In this document: piece after piece, positions 59,094 through 64,000 of the stretch
Layout of the letters: each line of letters starts with the position of its first letter
Numbering within the stretch: the first letter of the stretch is position 1
NCBI GenBank assembly: GCA_050953085.1
Contig: JBMNLX010000002.1
Location: 62,001-126,000 of the forward strand
Length of the DNA stretch: 64,000 bases
Origin: UBA3946 sp002385755
GTDB lineage: Bacteria > Bacillota_I > Bacilli_A > ML615J-28 > CAG-698
Direction of reading: 5' to 3'
Translations under genes and position numbers: made by a program
Notes under the pieces: model-generated
What the model was told of the DNA's origin: nothing
What the model saw: only the letters and a program-made list of their open reading frames with translations
The model's database searches: none

Positions 59094-60626
59094 CTACCCC
59101 GAATTGCGGTAAACGATTTTCCCGCCGACGACTGTCATCACGACTTTGGCGTCAAGGAGCGCCGCCGGCGGCGATGAAAAAATATCGGTATCCAGAACGA
59201 TAAAATCGGCGTAATATCCAGCTTTTAATTTTCCCTTGACATGTTTTTCGCCCGTAGCTTCCGCGCCGCCCGCGGTATAGGCCATTACCGCTTCTTTCAA
59301 AGTCAGCGCCTCGGCGGGATTCAAATACTTCCTCCCCTCAAAATCGGAGCGCGCGACCGCGCAAAACAGACCGCGAAACGGGTTTGCGCTTTCAACCGGG
59401 GCGTCGCTTCCGAAAGCCGCGACGGTATCGCGATAAAGCGTTCCGAAAGCGTAACTTGTTTCGGCTCGTTCCCGCCCGACGCGGTCTGAGAGAAACGCGA
59501 CGTCGGTGTTGATAAACGCCGGCTGGACAAAGGCTCGGATCTTTTTATCGCGAAAAATCTTTAACTGCTTTTTGTCGGTGACCTGGGCGTGAACGACGCC
59601 GCTTCCGAGCCGGAGCGCTTGCTTGTTCGCGGAAAGGACGCGCAGGGCGATATCGATCGCCCCGTCGCCGATGGCGTGGACTAAAACCGGCAAGCGAAAC
59701 CCCGCGGCCATACGAACGACACGCGCCAGTTCTTCCTCCGGCAGGGTAAGAATGCCGCGATGATTCTCGCCGCGGTAATTTTCTTTAAGATAGGCGGTCT
59801 TGGCCCCGAGCGAGCCGTCGGCGAATGCCTTGACCGCTCCCAAACGCAAGTAGGAGTCCGTAGCCGGTAACATCCCAGCGAGTTCGGAAAGCGCCGCTTC
59901 GGAACTTATCGTCGCCTGGAGATTGACGCGGACCCGCGGGGTCGCGCCGCGGTAAAGCTCGCGATAGGCGCGCGCGACCGCCTCGTAATTCTCGTCGTCG
60001 ATATCGTTCGATCCAACCGAGGTGATGCCGTGGCGATAGAGATCACGAATCCCATCCCGGAGGAGCGCCTTTATTTCTCCCGCGTCGCTTACCTCGGTCA
60101 ACGGCTTAAGCAATTCAAGGGCTTGCTCGCGCGCGATTCCGGAAGCGGAATCAACGAGGTCGCCCGTCGCGCCGTCAAGACCTGCGCGCCTTAAAGCGGC
60201 GCCGTTACAGACGGCCGCATGCCCGCAGACGCGGTAGACGATGACCGGCGCGTCCGCCGAAATTTTATCGAGATCGTCCCGGGTAAGCGGCCGCGATCCG
60301 GCAAAGAGAGCGTCGTTATAACCGACGCCGACGACGATATCGCGGGTTTTTTTAAGACGCATTCGACCCGCGGCGATAACCTCGGCGGCCGACCGGGCGG
60401 CGCGCAGCGACAGGCGGCTTTTCTCCAAAGCGTATTCGAAAAGGTGAAGATGCGAATCGTTAAAGCCCGGCAACACAAGCCTGCCTTCCAAATCGACTTT
60501 TTCCGCGGCGGGGTGGCGCTCTAGCAATTCCGAGCCACCCGCGGCGGCGATAATCTCTCCTTCCACCGCGAGGGCGGTATGGAATTTATCGTCGGCAAAT
60601 ATTTTTCCGTTATAATATACTGTCAT
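59094..60626 (-). CDS. Amidohydrolase family protein (YtcJ-like, Amidohydro_3)
   Basis: 510 residues. Metal-dependent hydrolase of the amidohydrolase superfamily: LPGFNDSHLHLFEY (metal His59, His61), AVKAFADGSLGAKTA (Lys region), LVHAIGDGAID (His), and AFGSDAPVESANPFRG (catalytic Asp). The beta-sandwich halves at both ends (YNGKIFADD, KGKLKAGYYADFIVLD) are present. The substrate is unknown; members act on N-acyl amino acids, formamides or similar. GGGGTGA precedes the ATG and TATAAT lies about 25 bases further upstream. polC follows closely. Confidence 0.88.
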   Translation of the reverse strand: MTVYYNGKIFADDKFHTALAVEGEIIAAAGGSELLERHPAAEKVDLEGRLVLPGFNDSHLHLFEYALEKSRLSLRAARSAAEVIAAGRMRLKKTRDIVVGVGYNDALFAGSRPLTRDDLDKISADAPVIVYRVCGHAAVCNGAALRRAGLDGATGDLVDSASGIAREQALELLKPLTEVSDAGEIKALLRDGIRDLYRHGITSVGSNDIDDENYEAVARAYRELYRGATPRVRVNLQATISSEAALSELAGMLPATDSYLRLGAVKAFADGSLGAKTAYLKENYRGENHRGILTLPEEELARVVRMAAGFRLPVLVHAIGDGAIDIALRVLSANKQALRLGSGVVHAQVTDKKQLKIFRDKKIRAFVQPAFINTDVAFLSDRVGRERAETSYAFGTLYRDTVAAFGSDAPVESANPFRGLFCAVARSDFEGRKYLNPAEALTLKEAVMAYTAGGAEATGEKHVKGKLKAGYYADFIVLDTDIFSSPPAALLDAKVVMTVVGGKIVYRNSG

Positions 60627-60677
60627 GCGTCACCCCGTTTTTGAATAATTATATCATATCTTGAAGGTTTTTGGGAT

Positions 60678-60706
60678 AAAAAAAAGCCGTCGCCATGGCG
60701 ACGGCT
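60678..60706 (-). terminator. Terminator of the acidic lipoprotein gene
   Basis: A perfect 22-base palindrome (60685-60706, arms AGCCGTCGC and GCGACGGCT) is followed by eight T on the minus strand. Confidence 0.9.
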
Positions 60707-60716
60707 GAATACCCGT

Positions 60717-62870
60717 CTATTGGAGGTTTGATCTGAATTCTGTCAATCTATCCTTCTGATCGGGCGTCAGATTGTCGGGATCATAGGTTTTAAACTCCGC
60801 GAAATAATCCAGGACGTTTTCGATCAAAGCTTCGAGTTCCGAGCGAATTTCTTCAACTTCCTCGACCGTCGCGTCGATCAGGCCTTCTTCGGCCAACTCA
60901 GCGAAACGATCAAAGAAAATGTCGATAAATTCTTCAATCTTCGTCTCGTTATCGGTATAGAAGGGCTCCAGGAATTTGGCGAGGAAAATAATCATCGTGT
61001 TTTCCTCATAATCGTGATTGTCTTCATCCCCTTGATAATCGGGCCCAAACTCGTCAACGTAGTGCTCGTGGATTTGCGTGAGCGTCGCCTTCAACCCGGC
61101 AAAGAAACCCGTTTCTTCCGCGTGAGCTAATAACTCGTCAAACAAAGCGCGGAGGTCGCCCAAGTTTTCGGTCGCGAGCCCAACGAAACTCGTGATTACT
61201 TCTACGAACGTTTCGTCTTGATATTCGTCAAGCGACCAAGCCATCTCGAAATTCGCCATGAAATAATCGATAATCGCGAGGATTTGCTCGTCGGAAAGCT
61301 CGGCGACCGTCGCCTTGTAAGCATTCGCAAGCTCGGCTAAGTAATCGACAGAGACGAGATCGCGGGCATAAGCCCATTCGCCAAAGTAATCGTATTCCAC
61401 GTTGGTGACATCGTTGAAATAATACGAGGTGTGATCATAATAATCATAATGGATTTCAAATCCGGCGAGTTCGGCGCTCAATAGGAGCAGCGCGCCGTCG
61501 CTTTCGATAATGTAATCAAAAGCTTTTTCGCCGAGAAGATTCATGACGGTTGTAAAATCAAGGTAGAGTTCCTCGTCAAACTCGATTTCAACGCCGTACA
61601 TGTTTTCCAGCAGCTCATACTGCAAGCGTAACATGGACAACATCAGTTTCTCTTTTTGCTCCGCGGTAAGCGCCGCGTCGATTTCGTTAACCAATTCCTC
61701 GTTTTCGTCCAAGAAGTCGTCTACTTTTTTCAGGACCAAAACGAATACTTCGATCTCGGCTAACTCCTTCGACGTTTGCGTTTCAGTTATCTCGAGCGCG
61801 TCGTTATAGAAGTCTAAATCAAATTCCTCAAGCAATTTAAAGAATAATTCGAATTGCAAGACGTTCATGTTCGCGAACTGCGTCGCCGAATCATAAAACA
61901 ACTCAGAAAGTTCGTTCTCGTCTACGATCATTTCGATTGCTTTCGCGAAAATCCGGTAAACGAGCGCCAGGTCGCGGCGCGATGGCAGCGTATCCAAAAA
62001 CGCGTCGACAATTTCGTCTTTAATCGCAAAGAGCGTTTCGGCGTCCTCGACGCCGTTTGAATCGTTAAGCTCGTCGAGCAAGCCAAAGAAATCCTCGGAA
62101 AGCGCGGTATAAACATCGAACGCATATTCAATCGCGTTCGCGACCGCGAGCACGAGATTTTCATATTCCGCGTCGTAGAGTCCCAAAATTTCGCCGAGCA
62201 TTTCCTTTTCCTGCGGGGATGTCGCGCGATCGTAACTATCTTCCAGAGACGGTCTTAAAGCCAAAAGGAGCGCGGACACATAGGGTTCCAGATCAATGTC
62301 CGCATCCAAGAACTCATCCAGCAGTTCTTTCAGGTCATCGGCATTCTCGATTTGCTCGTCGTTTTCCAGCGCCGTCGTCAACGCGTCAATCGCTGCCGCC
62401 TCAAGAGCAAATTTTTCGGCGGTGACGCCGCGCTTGGCGAGCTCACGGGCGAAATCCTCGTCGAAGTTCCATTCCAATTCTTCGGCGGCCCCAAGTATCC
62501 CCGCCGCGACCGTCGCGATATCGGCATGATACGCGATCGTTAGACTTTTTGCGGAATTGGAATAATCGGGACCGACGGCGATAACGTAGAAGGTCAGAAA
62601 ATCGCCTTTTTGGGAACCAAAATCATACGATGTTTCGGAAACGGTCGCTTTCTTTTTACCGTTGACATATACCTCGTATTTGGATGCGTTCTCCACCGCG
62701 TCCCAGGACAGGACTTTGTTCTTGATTTGTAAATTGACGGGCGAGGCCAGGTATTCCAGACCCTCGTATTTCTCTTCGTTTTCGTCGCCGCCCCCGCCGA
62801 ACAAACCGCAGCCGGCTGCGGTAAATAAGGTGAAAATGAGCAGGAAAACAAGCAATAACTTTTTCTTCAT
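60717..62870 (-). CDS. Large acidic lipoprotein with FN3-like domain, unknown function
   Basis: 717 residues. The signal peptide ends in lipobox TAAGC (Cys21), followed by a Gly-rich linker. Residues about 40-115 look like a fibronectin type III module (PVNLQIKNKVLSWDAVENASKYEVYVNGKKKATV). The remaining 600 residues are strongly acidic and helical with no recognised motif and no obvious repeat. It should sit on the outer membrane face. AGGAGG precedes the ATG. It begins 11 bases after the FtsX-type permease stop, so the two are co-transcribed and may form one surface complex. Confidence 0.8.
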   Translation of the reverse strand: MKKKLLLVFLLIFTLFTAAGCGLFGGGGDENEEKYEGLEYLASPVNLQIKNKVLSWDAVENASKYEVYVNGKKKATVSETSYDFGSQKGDFLTFYVIAVGPDYSNSAKSLTIAYHADIATVAAGILGAAEELEWNFDEDFARELAKRGVTAEKFALEAAAIDALTTALENDEQIENADDLKELLDEFLDADIDLEPYVSALLLALRPSLEDSYDRATSPQEKEMLGEILGLYDAEYENLVLAVANAIEYAFDVYTALSEDFFGLLDELNDSNGVEDAETLFAIKDEIVDAFLDTLPSRRDLALVYRIFAKAIEMIVDENELSELFYDSATQFANMNVLQFELFFKLLEEFDLDFYNDALEITETQTSKELAEIEVFVLVLKKVDDFLDENEELVNEIDAALTAEQKEKLMLSMLRLQYELLENMYGVEIEFDEELYLDFTTVMNLLGEKAFDYIIESDGALLLLSAELAGFEIHYDYYDHTSYYFNDVTNVEYDYFGEWAYARDLVSVDYLAELANAYKATVAELSDEQILAIIDYFMANFEMAWSLDEYQDETFVEVITSFVGLATENLGDLRALFDELLAHAEETGFFAGLKATLTQIHEHYVDEFGPDYQGDEDNHDYEENTMIIFLAKFLEPFYTDNETKIEEFIDIFFDRFAELAEEGLIDATVEEVEEIRSELEALIENVLDYFAEFKTYDPDNLTPDQKDRLTEFRSNLQ

Positions 62871-62881
62871 AAAGAATCCTC

Positions 62882-64000
62882 CTAGAATTTTCTAATCGTG
62901 TCAATAATGTTGATATATTTTATTCTAATGCAATAAATTAAATAACCAGGAATAAATACTAAAGTACCCAATGCCAAGAACTTTAGTAACGCGACGCCGG
63001 TAACGGCGAGTTCCTTGTAATAACCGAAGACAAGCATCATCGGCGCAAAATTGGGAATAATTAATGACAAAGCGACAAACGCGATTACAAAAACCACAAA
63101 CGATATTGCCGCCGCTTCCGTGACGACAACGCGGGTCAGCTGTCGGTCGTCTAACCCCAAAACCCGCAGCCGGGCGTAATCCGCTTTCAGGTAAGAAAGC
63201 GCCAAAAGCAGATTATTCACGATAACGACGGCGAAACCGCCGGCGATAAACCAAAACAGCCAAAACACAATTTTTATTATATTATCAAACGCGTCAAAGG
63301 CGACGTCGACCGTCTTGGCGATATCGACCAAAAAATACATTTTACTGCCGTACCGTTTGACGATGTCCGCCTTATTCGCGTCGTCAAAATAAGGATTGGT
63401 GTTGAAGAGCAAAGCGTTGGTCGCGTCTTCCCCGCTATAGGCTAGGTAATTGCTGAAGATGAATATCTCGTATTCGGTCTGGTAAAACCCAGCCACAACA
63501 AACTCTTCCTCGCCCAGCGTCGCGCTTAATTTCAGCGTCACGACGTCTCCTTCAGCCGCTCCATAGATTTGTTTGAACGACTCCGGAAGCAGCGCGTATA
63601 GCCGTTCCGCGCTTCCCAATTTATCGGCGATCTCCTCGCCGATTTCAAGCGAAAAATACCGGTCGATATTATCGTATTCAAGCGATAAAAAAATGGGAAC
63701 GCCTTTCGCGTATTCTTTGATATAAACGTTTTGAAAAAAAACCGCCTCTTCGACATCTTCCACCGGGTAAAAATCGGAAATTTCACGCTTAAGCCCCGGT
63801 TTGTAATCGCTAATGTTGGCAATCATGTAGTCGGCTTCGATCTTTTTTCGAAACGACGCGCTGTTTTTATCGATAATATCGGTTACTGACAAAACTGCGG
63901 CGATTATCATCAGCGCTATCGTCATTACCCGCAGGGAATGGCTGATGATTTTATTGTTGTTTAAGTGTTTGGCGGTGAAAAGATTGAATATCGTCTTCTT
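62882..64000 (-). CDS. FtsX/MacB-type ABC permease, C-terminal part (runs off window)
   Basis: The frame is open to the right edge of the window and reads LFTAKHLNNNKIISHSLRV before a first helix (MTIALMIIAAVL), an external domain of about 190 residues, and three helices at the end (VFWLFWFIAGGFAVVIVNNLLLAL, SFVVFVIAFVALSLIIP, FLALGTLVFIPGYLIYCIRI). This is the FtsX-family half-module that follows KHLxxNK in large ABC permeases. These act with an ATPase in lipoprotein release, peptide export or cell-wall signalling. The N-terminal part and any partner ATPase lie beyond 64000. An acidic lipoprotein follows 11 bases later. Confidence 0.78.
   Translation of the reverse strand, partial: KKTIFNLFTAKHLNNNKIISHSLRVMTIALMIIAAVLSVTDIIDKNSASFRKKIEADYMIANISDYKPGLKREISDFYPVEDVEEAVFFQNVYIKEYAKGVPIFLSLEYDNIDRYFSLEIGEEIADKLGSAERLYALLPESFKQIYGAAEGDVVTLKLSATLGEEEFVVAGFYQTEYEIFIFSNYLAYSGEDATNALLFNTNPYFDDANKADIVKRYGSKMYFLVDIAKTVDVAFDAFDNIIKIVFWLFWFIAGGFAVVIVNNLLLALSYLKADYARLRVLGLDDRQLTRVVVTEAAAISFVVFVIAFVALSLIIPNFAPMMLVFGYYKELAVTGVALLKFLALGTLVFIPGYLIYCIRIKYINIIDTIRKF

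Noticed and set aside
1..64000. CRISPR array, tRNA or rRNA genes
   Set aside because: No regularly spaced repeats and no tRNA or rRNA signature were found on reading; a covariance-model scan would be needed to exclude a divergent small RNA.

Overview
The window (64 kb, GC in the high 40s by eye, standard genetic code with TGA used as a stop) looks like chromosome of an uncultured low-to-mid GC Bacillota (Firmicutes), probably Clostridia-like. The evidence is a PolC-type replicative polymerase, several lipoproteins with Gram-positive-style lipoboxes, strong AGGAGG ribosome binding sites, sigma-A-like promoters, and families common in spore formers (DUF2935, a small Gly/Phe-rich coat-like protein, a small cupin). 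Almost all genes lie on the minus strand. I see no rRNA, tRNA or CRISPR array.

Layout. 0-2.3 kb: a metal-handling operon (separate HMA chaperone, CPG-type P-type ATPase, start of a Crp/Fnr regulator) with a perfect Fnr-like palindrome centred at -41.5. 2.3-5.8 kb: ECF sigma factor, a likely membrane anti-sigma protein and a two-repeat lipoprotein. 5.9-8.0 kb: acetyltransferase and an ABC-2 exporter. 8.0-11.05 kb: an ABC importer of the TrpXYZ type preceded by what I regard as the best find here, a transcription attenuator whose 24-codon leader peptide has seven consecutive tyrosine codons. 11-18.5 kb: small proteins, a HAD phosphatase, a poly-cysteine micro-protein next to a CopA copper ATPase, a cupin, a phosphodiesterase and glycerol kinase. 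18.6-24.1 kb: a membrane protein, DUF2935, SerRS, an IS481 transposase remnant abutting the serS promoter, and a membrane XRE regulator.

24.3-37.4 kb is a direct tandem duplication of about 6.57 kb. Each unit carries a small beta-rich ORF, an XRE/TPR-like regulator, a truncated acetyltransferase, an SRPBCC protein, a LysM protein and a membrane pyrophosphatase (hppA). The junction truncates the first copy of a membrane XRE gene, whose intact copy follows unit 2. 38.4-43.1 kb is an accessory stretch: a PD-(D/E)XK nuclease fused to a DUF2075 helicase, an AAC(6')-like acetyltransferase, a decayed immunity-protein gene, DUF1848, and a nuclease resembling the Card1/DUF1887 catalytic domain but without a recognisable CARF domain.

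43.2-53.6 kb is core metabolism: AI-2E-type permease, galE, gap, a complete shikimate operon in which six tightly overlapping ORFs supply eight activities (including a chorismate mutase-AroE-AroK fusion), and arginase. 53.7-64 kb: a Bax-inhibitor-like protein, polC, an amidohydrolase, and a large acidic lipoprotein co-transcribed with an FtsX-type permease that runs off the window. Aromatic biosynthesis (aro operon) and aromatic import (tyrosine-attenuated ABC transporter) are both encoded here, and the leader peptide suggests that tyrosine supply gates import.
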